Of a stretch of 33,499 nucleotides of DNA, positions 17,449-25,206 are shown piece by piece (position 1 is the first letter of the stretch; each line of letters starts with the position of its first letter). The translations under genes were made by a program, and so were the position numbers. This stretch comes from Micromonospora qiuiae (lineage in GTDB: Bacteria > Actinomycetota > Actinomycetes > Mycobacteriales > Micromonosporaceae). The DNA lies in NCBI RefSeq assembly GCF_016863555.1, contig NZ_BOPC01000035.1:1-33499 (forward strand). The letters run 5' to 3'. Under the pieces are notes generated by a model. That model worked only from the letters and a program-made list of their open reading frames with translations. It ran no database searches and was not told the origin of the DNA.

Positions 17449-18447
17449 GTGAATGTGTCCGGACTGGTGTGGGCGGCTACGCTCGTTACCCTGACCGCGG
17501 TGCTCCTGGTGGATCTGCTCATCATCGGGCGCCGTCCGCATGAGCCGAGTGTTCGGGAGTCGAGCCTCTGGGTCACGCTCTACGTGGGGCTGGCGCTGCT
17601 CTTCGGTGCCGGGCTCTGGTTGACCGCCGGCGCAAGCGTCGCCGGGCAGTTCTACACCGGCTGGCTGACCGAGTACAGCCTCTCGGTCGACAACCTATTC
17701 GTGTTCATCATCATCATGGCCCGCTTCGCGGTGCCTCGGGCGTATCAGCAGAAGGTGCTGCTCATCGGCATCGTGCTCGCGTTGGTCATGCGGGGTGCCT
17801 TCATCGCCGCCGGCGCCGCGCTGATCAGCCAGTTCGGTTGGGTCTTTTACATCTTCGGCGCCTTCCTGATCTACACGGCGATCAATCTGGCCCGGCAGGG
17901 TGAGTCGGCGGAGGAGGAGTTCCGGGAGAACGTGCTCATCCGGTGGAGCCGGCGGGCTCTGCCGATCTCCCGGGGATACGACGGAGCCGCGTTGACCGTA
18001 CGGGAGAACGGCCGGCGGATGTTCACCCCGATGCTCATCGTCATGATCGCCATCGGTACCACCGACCTGATCTTCGCCCTCGACTCGATTCCGGCGATCT
18101 TCGGTATCACCCACGAGCCGTATCTCGTCTTCACCGCCAACGTCTTCGCGTTGATGGGGCTGCGACAGCTGTACTTCCTGCTCGGCGGGCTGCTGAACCG
18201 GCTGATTTTCCTGAGCTACGGCCTGGCGGTGGTGCTCGGCTTCATCGGGGTCAAGTTGGTCCTCGAGGCGTTGGCCGAGAACAACCTGCCCTTCCTCAAC
18301 GGTGGCGAGCCCGTCGGCTGGGCGCCGCACATCCCCATCTGGTTGTCGCTGCTGGTCATCCTGGTCACCCTCTCCGTCGCCACCGCCGCCAGCCTGGTCA
18401 AGTCATCCCGGGACCGGCGACGCGAACTCGCCGACGTCCGCCGCTGA
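17449..18447 (+). CDS. TerC family integral membrane protein
   Basis: 332 aa from GTG 17449, with GGAGGA (17435-17440) 8 nt upstream. About eight or nine membrane helices run through the protein. Family marks are SLSVDNLFVFIIIM (with the conserved Asp in the membrane), YIFGAFLIYTAI, the loop with RRMFTPMLIVMIAIGTTDLIFALDSIPAIFGIT and NVFALMGLRQLYFLL. TerC/Alx proteins are linked to manganese export and tellurite resistance. The basic tail KSSRDRRREL lies in the cytoplasm. It is convergent with the serine hydrolase gene, with a 28-bp gap. Confidence 0.95.
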   Translation: MNVSGLVWAATLVTLTAVLLVDLLIIGRRPHEPSVRESSLWVTLYVGLALLFGAGLWLTAGASVAGQFYTGWLTEYSLSVDNLFVFIIIMARFAVPRAYQQKVLLIGIVLALVMRGAFIAAGAALISQFGWVFYIFGAFLIYTAINLARQGESAEEEFRENVLIRWSRRALPISRGYDGAALTVRENGRRMFTPMLIVMIAIGTTDLIFALDSIPAIFGITHEPYLVFTANVFALMGLRQLYFLLGGLLNRLIFLSYGLAVVLGFIGVKLVLEALAENNLPFLNGGEPVGWAPHIPIWLSLLVILVTLSVATAASLVKSSRDRRRELADVRR

Positions 18448-18475
18448 GTCCGGCCCGGGGCGTACTGGTTCGGGG

Positions 18476-19318
18476 TCACCGGCCTGGCGGTGCGGGCGTG
18501 AGGTCGTGGCGGGCGCGCCAGACCCGGGCGGAGATGTCGGCCAGCAGCCGGCGGGCCGCCCAGTCGGCCCGGTCGCTGCGCTGGTCGTCGCGGAGCGGCC
18601 GGCTGGTGCAGACGACGAGCAGGTAGGCGGGGGCATCGTCGGGAAAGACCACGGCTGCGCCGTGCCGTACGCCGCGCACCCAGCCGTTCTTGTGTGCCAG
18701 CCGGGTGCCGTCGGGCAGCCCTTCGGCGAGGTCCTGACGGATCTGTTGGGCGCAGAGCACGTCGAGCATTGCGGTGCAGCCCGTGGGGGAGGCGACCGGC
18801 CCGGGGGCGGTGGCGCCACTGGCGACGACGTCGAGCAGGGCGGCCAGGTCGGCGGCGGTGACCAGATTGGTGATGCCCGCCTCGCGGGCGGCGAAGTCCT
18901 CGATGCCGCGGCCGGTGACGCTGTGCCGGGCACCGACCCGGGCCCAGACCTCGGCCACGGCGTCCAGACCGACGTGTTCGATGACCAGGTTGGTGGCGAG
19001 GTTGCTGGACATCACGATCATTCGCTCGGCGAGCCAGCGCAGCGGAACCCGTTCTCCGAGCCGGTCCCAGACGGCGCCGTCGTTGTCATGCTGCCGCGCG
19101 CAGGAGAACGCGGGCGCGTCCGGGGCGGCCGAGGTGAACCGGTTGCGGACCTCGACCGGGGTGTCCGGGTCGAGCCGGCCGGCCTCGGCGGCGCGGTGCA
19201 GGGCGGCGAGCACGGCCAGCTTCATCGTGCTCGCCGCGTAGTGGGTGGCCTCGGCGTGCCGGGTCCAGGTGGGCGGGGCGGCGAGCCGTCCCGCGTACAC
19301 CGAGATCGTCCCCGGCAC
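18476..19318 (-). CDS. Serine hydrolase of the class A beta-lactamase fold
   Basis: About 280 aa from GTG 19318. An in-frame ATG at 19369 would add 17 residues, but those are coded by the intergenic hairpin repeat. The nucleophile motif is STMK (S30, K33). The second motif is SSN (in MIVMSSNLATN) where class A lactamases have SDN, and HKNGW stands in place of KTG. TGCTAMLDVLCAQQIRQDL and WVRGVRHGAAVVFPDD follow the Beta-lactamase2 family. No signal peptide is seen, so a classical secreted lactamase is unlikely. It may be an esterase or peptidase-like enzyme; the substrate is unknown. Confidence 0.82.
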   Translation of the reverse strand: MPGTISVYAGRLAAPPTWTRHAEATHYAASTMKLAVLAALHRAAEAGRLDPDTPVEVRNRFTSAAPDAPAFSCARQHDNDGAVWDRLGERVPLRWLAERMIVMSSNLATNLVIEHVGLDAVAEVWARVGARHSVTGRGIEDFAAREAGITNLVTAADLAALLDVVASGATAPGPVASPTGCTAMLDVLCAQQIRQDLAEGLPDGTRLAHKNGWVRGVRHGAAVVFPDDAPAYLLVVCTSRPLRDDQRSDRADWAARRLLADISARVWRARHDLTPAPPGR

Positions 19319-19339
19319 CCCGTCCAGCCGTTGATGAAA

Positions 19340-19385
19340 GGAAGGGCCCCCTATTAACGCCTGGTGCATGTAAAGGGGCCCTTTC
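19340..19385. repeat. Intergenic hairpin repeat, probable typA terminator
   Basis: GGAAGGGCCCC (19340-19350) pairs with GGGGCCCTTTC (19375-19385) over 11 positions, one being G-U, around the AT-richer loop CTATTAACGCCTGG and following bases. Repeats of this kind are, to my knowledge, scattered between genes in Micromonospora. It lies 17 bp past the typA stop and reaches the possible start of the serine hydrolase gene. Confidence 0.7.
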
Positions 19386-19401
19386 TAACACTCGGCGCGG
19401 G

Positions 19402-21270
19402 TCAGCCGGCGTGCTTGCGCCGGGCAGCGGCGCGGGCCCGCTGGGTCTGGTCGAGCACCACCTTGCGGATCCGTACGGCGACGGGGGTGACTTCGACGCA
19501 CTCGTCCTCGCGGCAGAACTCCAGGGCCTGCTCCAGCGACAGCTTCCGCGGCGGGATCAGCTTCTCGGTCTCCTCTGCCGTGGAGGAGCGCATGTTGGTG
19601 AGCTTCTTCTCCTTGGTGATGTTGACGTCCATGTCGTCGGGGCGGGAGTTCTCCCCGACGATCATGCCTTCGTACACCTCGGTGCCCGGCTCGACGAAGA
19701 GCGAGCCGCGCTCCTGGAGGTTCATCATGGCGAAGGCGGTGGCGGAGCCGGCCCGATCGGCGACCAGCGAGCCGTTGCTGCGGGTACGCAGCTCGCCGAA
19801 CCACGGCTCGTACGACTCGAAGACGTGATGCAGGATGCCGGTGCCGCGGGTCTCGGTGAGGAACTCGGTGCGGAAGCCGATCAGGCCGCGGGCCGGGACC
19901 AGCCACTCCATCCGGATCCAGCCGGTGCCGTGGTTGACCAGCTGTTCCATCCGGCCCTTGCGGGTGGCCAGCAGCTGGGTGATCGCGCCGAGGTACTCGT
20001 CCGGCGCGTCGATGGTGAGTCGTTCCACCGGCTCGCACGTCCGCCCGTCGATCTCCCGGGTCACCACCTGCGGCTTTCCGACGGTGAGTTCGTACTGCTC
20101 GCGGCGCATCTGTTCGACCAGGATGGCCAGCGCCAGCTCGCCGCGGCCCTGCACCTCCCAGGCGTCCGGGCGCTCGGTGGGCAGCACCCGCAGCGAGACG
20201 TTGCCGATCAGTTCCTTGTCCAGGCGGTCCTTGACCATCCGGGCGGTGACCTTGGCACCCTTGACCCGGCCGACCAGCGGTGAGGTGTTGGTGCCGATGG
20301 TCATCGAGATGGCGGGCTCGTCGACGGTGATCAGCGGCAGCGGCTGCGGGTTCTCCGCGTCGGCGAGGGTCTCGCCGATCATGATCTCGGGGATGCCGGC
20401 GACGGCGATGATGTCGCCCGGCCCGGCCGAGTCGGCGGGCTTGCGCTCCAGCCCTTCGGTCATCAGCAGTTCGGAGATGCGGACCCGCTGGGTGCTGCCG
20501 TCGGTGCGGCACCAGGCCACGGTCTGGCCCTTGGCGATGGTGCCCTGACGCACCCGGCACAGCGCGAGCCGGCCGAGGAACGGGGAGGCGTCGAGGTTGG
20601 TGACGTGTGCCTGCAGCGGCGCCTGCTCGTCGTACGCGGGCGGCGGGATGGTGTCCAGCAGGGTGCGGAACAGCGGCTCCATGCTGTGGCTGTCCTGGGG
20701 TACGGAGCCGTCGGCGGGTTGGGTCAGCGAGGCGATGCCGTCGCGGGCGCAGGCGTAGATGATCGGGAAGTCGATCTGCTCTTCGTCGGCGTCCAGGTCG
20801 AGGAAGAGTTCGTACGCCTCGTCGACGACCTCCTTGATCCGGGCGTCGGGACGGTCCACCTTGTTGATCACGAGGATGATCGGCAGCCGGGCCATGAGGG
20901 CCTTGCGGAGGACGAAGCGGGTCTGCGGCAGCGGGCCCTCACTGGCGTCGACCAGCAGCACCACCCCGTCGACCATGGTCAGCCCGCGCTCGACCTCCCC
21001 ACCGAAGTCGGCGTGACCGGGAGTGTCGATGATGTTGATGGTGACCGGATCGGAGCCGTCCGCCGGCAGGTAGCGCACGCCGGTGTTCTTGGCCAGGATG
21101 GTGATGCCCTTCTCCCGTTCGAGGTCCATCGAGTCCATCACCCGCTCGGTCACCTCGCCCCGGGCGCCGTAGGCGCCGGCCTGCCGCAGCATGGCGTCGA
21201 CCAGGGTGGTCTTGCCGTGGTCGACGTGAGCGATGATGGCGACGTTGCGGAGGTCGGTGCGCAGCTGCAT
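19402..21270 (-). CDS. typA: Translational GTPase TypA/BipA
   Basis: 622 aa. G1 is AHVDHGKTT, switch I ends in [13 protein letters not shown]3 is [16 protein letters not shown] and G4 is NKVDR. Domain II starts near [15 protein letters not shown]. The C-terminal domains have [43 protein letters not shown] and [18 protein letters not shown]. TypA is a ribosome-binding EF-G relative that supports 50S assembly and stress growth. It is divergent from the lytic transglycosylase gene. Confidence 0.97.
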   Translation of the reverse strand: MQLRTDLRNVAIIAHVDHGKTTLVDAMLRQAGAYGARGEVTERVMDSMDLEREKGITILAKNTGVRYLPADGSDPVTINIIDTPGHADFGGEVERGLTMVDGVVLLVDASEGPLPQTRFVLRKALMARLPIILVINKVDRPDARIKEVVDEAYELFLDLDADEEQIDFPIIYACARDGIASLTQPADGSVPQDSHSMEPLFRTLLDTIPPPAYDEQAPLQAHVTNLDASPFLGRLALCRVRQGTIAKGQTVAWCRTDGSTQRVRISELLMTEGLERKPADSAGPGDIIAVAGIPEIMIGETLADAENPQPLPLITVDEPAISMTIGTNTSPLVGRVKGAKVTARMVKDRLDKELIGNVSLRVLPTERPDAWEVQGRGELALAILVEQMRREQYELTVGKPQVVTREIDGRTCEPVERLTIDAPDEYLGAITQLLATRKGRMEQLVNHGTGWIRMEWLVPARGLIGFRTEFLTETRGTGILHHVFESYEPWFGELRTRSNGSLVADRAGSATAFAMMNLQERGSLFVEPGTEVYEGMIVGENSRPDDMDVNITKEKKLTNMRSSTAEETEKLIPPRKLSLEQALEFCREDECVEVTPVAVRIRKVVLDQTQRARAAARRKHAG

Positions 21271-21389
21271 GCCTCCATCCTCGCGCCTGGGTGGTTGCCG
21301 CGCCGCGTCGGGGTGGAATCACGGTGGGTGCGCCACGGCTGGCCGGAATCCGCCGCCCGCCGCCTGTTCCGGCCACGACCGGCCGAGGT

Positions 21390-21435
21390 CCCCCGCTGCC
21401 GGGGACCCCGCGCAGCGGGGGTCGGCTGTTAGGGT
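21390..21435. promoter_or_regulatory. Palindrome plus -10 box between typA and the lytic transglycosylase gene
   Basis: Arms CCCCCGCTGC (21390-21399) and GCAGCGGGGG (21412-21421) match perfectly around 12 nt, and the loop itself holds CGGGG-A-CCCCG. On the forward strand TAGGGT (21430-21435) is a good -10 box for the transglycosylase gene. The right arm would then fall in the -35/spacer region, as for an operator. Confidence 0.5.
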
Positions 21436-21468
21436 GCGGCGGGTTCGTCATTGCCGAAGGGGGTCGAC

Positions 21469-22383
21469 ATGGGACGCAACGTCACCCGGCTGGGCATCGC
21501 GCTCGTCGCCGGGGTGCTGCTGCTGACCGGCGGCGCGTGCGCCAGAGCGGATGGGCCCGGGCAGGAGCTGCCCGCCCCGGTCGCGCTGCCGGGGGACCTG
21601 CCCGCGGAGGCGACGCCGAGCGGATCGCCGGAACCGGACGAACCGGCTGCCACGCCGGCGGCGGTGGAATCGATGGGTGCCGCGCCCAAGGCCAAGGCCA
21701 GCGCCAGCGCCAGCGCCAAGGCCAGCGCATCGCCGTCGGCGAAGCCGGCGCCGAAGCCCAAGCGCACCGCGACCGCGCCGCGGGCGGTGCCGAAGCCCCC
21801 GACCGAGACGAACCTGCCGCCGAAGCCGCCGAAGCCGCCGGCGGAGGGCTGCAAGCCCAGCTACAAGGGCGAGCAGGCCAGCCGGGCGCAGGTCAAGACC
21901 GCGTTGACCAACGCGGCCGGGCGTACGTACTGGCCGACGTCGGCACCGGACATCCGCATCCCGCTGAACCTGATCAAGGCCACGGCGTGGCAGGAGAGCG
22001 GCTGGCAGTCCAACATCGTCGCCTGTGACGGCGGCATCGGCCTGATGCAGGTGATGCCGGACACCGCCACCTGGATGAACCAGCGGTTCGGGCAGAGCTA
22101 CGACGTGTGGGACTACCGGGACAACGCCTACCTCGGCGCCACTTACCTGGCGTGGCTCACCAAATACATCGGTGACATGTACTTCGACGCCGACTACCGG
22201 CTCGACGCCGCCCTCTGCACTCCGGGCGAGTTGGACTCCTGCCTGCTCAACGCAGTCATCGCTGCGTACAACTTCGGTCACGGTGCGGTGGCCCGGGAAG
22301 GGCAGCCGCTGGCCATCCCCAACCCGACCTACGTGCGCAACGTGCGGGCGCTGATGACGGAGTGTGTCTGCCTGGGCTATTAG
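21469..22383 (+). CDS. Lytic transglycosylase-like exported protein
   Basis: 304 aa from ATG 21469, with GAAGGGGG about 7 nt upstream. The signal peptide RLGIALVAGVLLLTGGAC ends in a lipobox-like Cys. A long Ala/Lys/Pro linker (about 45-125; repeats of KASASA and PKPP) follows, suited to crossing the wall. The catalytic part (about 130-304) is of the SLT/goose-lysozyme type: IPLNLIKATAWQESGW with E176 as the likely catalytic acid, GGIGLMQVMPDTATWM, YLGATYLAWLTKYIG and NAVIAAYNFGHGAV. It is expected to cut peptidoglycan during growth or spore development. Confidence 0.93.
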   Translation: MGRNVTRLGIALVAGVLLLTGGACARADGPGQELPAPVALPGDLPAEATPSGSPEPDEPAATPAAVESMGAAPKAKASASASAKASASPSAKPAPKPKRTATAPRAVPKPPTETNLPPKPPKPPAEGCKPSYKGEQASRAQVKTALTNAAGRTYWPTSAPDIRIPLNLIKATAWQESGWQSNIVACDGGIGLMQVMPDTATWMNQRFGQSYDVWDYRDNAYLGATYLAWLTKYIGDMYFDADYRLDAALCTPGELDSCLLNAVIAAYNFGHGAVAREGQPLAIPNPTYVRNVRALMTECVCLGY

Positions 22384-22457
22384 GCCCGCGCGCCAGGAGG
22401 CCGTGACCCGGCTGCTAGGCCCGCGCGCCACCGGGCCGAAAGGCCGTGACCCGGCCG
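22381..22457. repeat. Imperfect direct repeat across two convergent gene ends
   Basis: TAGGCCCGCGCGCCA occurs at 22381-22395 and 22416-22430, each followed within a few bases by GGCCGTGACCCGGC. The first copy carries the stop codon of the transglycosylase gene, the second the stop and last codons of the MMPL gene. The copies differ by an 8-bp gap. GGCC-GAAA-GGCC inside the second copy can form a tetraloop hairpin. Confidence 0.75.
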
Positions 22458-24541
22458 GGCCACCAGAACCGCTCGCCGAGCAGGAACGCCAGGGCCGGGA
22501 CGACGACGGTACGCACCAGCAGGGTGTCCAGCAGGACGCCGAGGCAGACGATGATCCCGATCTGGGTCAGCGTGATCAGGGGGAGTACGCCGAGGACGGC
22601 GAAGACTGCGGCGAGCAGGATCCCGGCGCTGGTGATGACTCCTCCGGTGACCCGCAGCGCGGAGAGCATGCCGTCGCGGGTGCCGGCGGTGCGGGCGTCC
22701 TCGCGGGCGCGGGTGACCAGGAAGATGTTGTAGTCGACGCCGAGCGCGACGAGGAAGACGAAGGCGAGCAACGGCACGCTGCTGTCCAGCGCGGGGAAGC
22801 CGAGCACGTGGTCGAAGAGCAGCCAGGCGCCGCCGAGGCTGGCGAAGTACGACGCGACGACGGTGGCGACCAGCAGCATCGGGGCGAGCAGCCCTCGTAG
22901 CAGCAGGACCAGCACGGCGGCGACGAGCAGCAGGATGAGCGGCAGGATGAGGCGCAGATCGCGGGCGTCGGCTTCGGCCGAGTCGTACGTGCCGGCGACG
23001 GTGCCGCCGACGACTGGGCCGGGGAGGGTGTCGACCCCCGCCGGGGCGGGTGGGGCGGAGTCGGGGACGGCGGCGACGGCCGCTCGCAGTTCGACCAGCG
23101 TACGGTCGGAGGCGGTGGTGCCCGGCTCGGCGTCGAAGACGACGTCGACCTGGGCGACGGTCGGCCCGACCGCGCCGGGGCGGGCGGAGGCGACCCCGGG
23201 CACGTCGGCGGCGGCTGCGGTGACCGCGCGTACGGCGTCGGGTTTGGTCAGCACCGCGACCGGCTGCGTGGTGCCGGCGGGGAAGGCGCGGGCGAGGGTC
23301 TGCGCGCCGGCGACCGCTTCCGGCTGGACCCGGAACTGCTCGGTTTCCGACAGTCCGGTTCGGCTGCCCAGCCCGCCGAGGGCGAGGCCGGCCAGCAGCA
23401 GCGTGGCCAGCGCCGCGACGGGGACGGGGCGGCGGATCACGGCGGCGCCGAGCCGGCCCCAGATCCGGCCTTCCCGACCGGTGCTGCCGACGTGCGGCAC
23501 GAACGGCCAGAACAGGCCGCGCCCGAGCAGCACCAGCGCGGCGGGCAGCACGAGCAGGGCCGAGGCCATGGCCAGCAGGATGCCGGTGGCGCAGGCGACG
23601 GCGAGAGCGCGGTTGAGTTCCCGCTCGCTCAGCAGCAGGGTGAGCACCCCGAGCATGACGGTGCCGCCGCTGGCCAGGATCGGTTCGGCGGTACGGCGCA
23701 GGGCGGAGCGCATCGCGGCGAACCGGTCCGGTTCGCGGCGGAGTTCCTCGCGGTAGCGGGCGATGAGCAGCAGCGCGTAGTTGGTGGCGGCGCCGAAGAC
23801 GAGCACGCTGGCGATGCCGGTGACCGCGCCGCCGGCGAGGTGGATGCCGACCGCCGGGACGATCGTGTCGAGGGCCCGCAGGGTGATTTGTTCGGTGGCG
23901 GCCACGATGGCCAGCGGCACCATCCAGAGCAGGGGACTGCGGTAGGTGACGAGCAGCAGCAGCGCCACGACGCTGGCGGTGACGGCGAGCAGGGTGGTGT
24001 CGGCGCCCTCGAAGACCTTGGCCAGGTCGGCGGTGAAGGCGGGGGCACCGGTCACCTCGACGGTGAGGTCGGTGGGCAGTCCGGTCAGCGCCGCGCGGAG
24101 TTGGGTCACCCGGTCGACGATTTCCTCCTGGCCGCCGCCGGTGGCCAGCGGTACGGCGACCAGGGCCACCGTGCCGTCGGGGGAGATTCGCGGCGGGGCG
24201 ACCTGACCGCCGGCGGCGAGCGGGGCCAGGGCGTCGGTGCCGGTGGCGACGGCCGCCCGGTCGGCGTCGGTGAGCGGTGCGGCGTCGTCGCGGCTGACCA
24301 CCACGACGGCCGGCTGGACGTCGCTGCCGGGCAGGTCGTCCTGGAGGCGTTCGACCTGGGTGGACTGCCACTGCTCGGACAGGCCGGTGGTGGAGACGGG
24401 TGCCGGGTTGTCGGGTGCGGGCAGCCAGAAGACGGCCGCGCCGAGCGCGATCGCCGTGCCGAGGGTGAGCCACGCGCTCCGGCGATTGCCGGCGACACGG
24501 GTGAACGCGGGCATCCGGGCACCATCCGATCTCCGGACCAT
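22415..24541 (-). CDS. MMPL family transporter
   Basis: 708 aa from ATG 24541; ATG 24514 (MPAFTR) is an alternative. The layout is two MMPL/RND halves. TM1 is SAWLTLGTAIALGAAVFWL, then an outer domain (about 45-180), then five or so helices with LLLLVTYRSPLLWMVPLAIV and GAATNYALLLIARYREELRREP. The second half starts near VPVAALATLLLAGLALGGLG and ends with FVFLVALGVDYNIFLVTRAREDA and LLVRTVVVPALAFLLGERFWWP. GVDYNIF carries the Asp-Tyr of the proton relay. Likely cargo is a lipid, lipopeptide or drug. It is divergent from a MarR gene, which probably controls it. Confidence 0.94.
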   Translation of the reverse strand: MVRRSDGARMPAFTRVAGNRRSAWLTLGTAIALGAAVFWLPAPDNPAPVSTTGLSEQWQSTQVERLQDDLPGSDVQPAVVVVSRDDAAPLTDADRAAVATGTDALAPLAAGGQVAPPRISPDGTVALVAVPLATGGGQEEIVDRVTQLRAALTGLPTDLTVEVTGAPAFTADLAKVFEGADTTLLAVTASVVALLLLVTYRSPLLWMVPLAIVAATEQITLRALDTIVPAVGIHLAGGAVTGIASVLVFGAATNYALLLIARYREELRREPDRFAAMRSALRRTAEPILASGGTVMLGVLTLLLSERELNRALAVACATGILLAMASALLVLPAALVLLGRGLFWPFVPHVGSTGREGRIWGRLGAAVIRRPVPVAALATLLLAGLALGGLGSRTGLSETEQFRVQPEAVAGAQTLARAFPAGTTQPVAVLTKPDAVRAVTAAAADVPGVASARPGAVGPTVAQVDVVFDAEPGTTASDRTLVELRAAVAAVPDSAPPAPAGVDTLPGPVVGGTVAGTYDSAEADARDLRLILPLILLLVAAVLVLLLRGLLAPMLLVATVVASYFASLGGAWLLFDHVLGFPALDSSVPLLAFVFLVALGVDYNIFLVTRAREDARTAGTRDGMLSALRVTGGVITSAGILLAAVFAVLGVLPLITLTQIGIIVCLGVLLDTLLVRTVVVPALAFLLGERFWWPGRVTAFRPGGARA

Positions 24542-24556
24542 GGGATCTCTAGACGT

Positions 24557-24603
24557 TCGAGAGTTTCGCCTATCGAGAGAATTGGCGCAACAACTCTCGA
24601 CAG
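24557..24603. promoter_or_regulatory. Candidate MarR operator between MMPL and marR genes
   Basis: TCGAGAG occurs at 24557-24563 and 24573-24579, and its complement CTCTCGA at 24594-24600. The longer pair CTATCGAGAG (24570-24579) / CTCTCGACAG (24594-24603) matches 9 of 10. The region is AT-richer than its surroundings. A TATGCT -10-like box for the marR gene lies at 24643-24648. Confidence 0.6.
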
Positions 24604-24679
24604 GCGTGGATCTTGACTGGCGGGGCATCCGAGCGGCTCGGCTATGCTGCCACCCGGGCGTGGAGGGAAGCAGCGGGAC

Positions 24680-25201
24680 GTGGCAGCTCACGGCATGTAT
24701 CGGCGGCGCGACACGCGGCGGGGTTGGTTGATCGCGGAGATCGCCGCCGAGCTGCGGCGGTACGGCGCGGACGCCCAGCACGTCGGGCATGCCTTCGCCG
24801 GGCGGCACGGTCTGAACGCCACCGACCTCCAGGCGCTGATCGCCGTGATGGACGCCGAACTGGTCGGCGCGCCGATCACCCCCGGCCGGCTCGGCGAGCA
24901 GCTGAACCTCTCCTCCGGCTCGGTCACCGCGCTGATCGACCGCCTCGAACGTGCCGGGCACATCCGTCGCGACCGCGACACCAGCGACCGGCGCAAGGTG
25001 CTGCTGCGCTACGCCGACCGGGGCGCCGCCCTGGCCATGGACTTCTTCCGGCCGCTGGGCGAACGCACCGACCAGGTGACGGCCGGTTTCCGCGACGAGG
25101 AACTGGAGGTGGTGTACCGGTTCGTGTCGGCGATGGGCGCCTCGCTCCGGGAGCACCGCGACGCGCTGCGGGACGAGCCGGCGCGACGGCGGACCGACTG
25201 A
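24680..25201 (+). CDS. MarR family transcriptional regulator
   Basis: 173 aa from GTG 24680; ATG 24695 is an alternative, and an upstream ATG at 24644 overlaps the -10 box. The winged helix is clear: LNATDLQALIAVMDAEL, ITPGRLGEQLNLSSGSVTALIDRLERAGHIRRDRDTSDRRKVLLR. Helices at both ends form the dimer. The gene lies 5 bp before the CocE-type hydrolase gene and is divergent from MMPL, so it may repress both sides in response to a small hydrophobic ligand. The ligand is unknown. Confidence 0.93.
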   Translation: MAAHGMYRRRDTRRGWLIAEIAAELRRYGADAQHVGHAFAGRHGLNATDLQALIAVMDAELVGAPITPGRLGEQLNLSSGSVTALIDRLERAGHIRRDRDTSDRRKVLLRYADRGAALAMDFFRPLGERTDQVTAGFRDEELEVVYRFVSAMGASLREHRDALRDEPARRRTD

Positions 25202-25206
25202 GGCCG

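Noticed and set aside
17441..17452. Three-codon ORF ATG AGA CTG TGA overlapping the terC start
   Set aside because: The ribosome site touches its ATG directly, while the spacing is ideal for GTG 17449.
18476..19318. Calling the serine hydrolase an antibiotic-resistance beta-lactamase
   Set aside because: No signal peptide and altered SDN and KTG motifs; the fold alone does not show drug hydrolysis.
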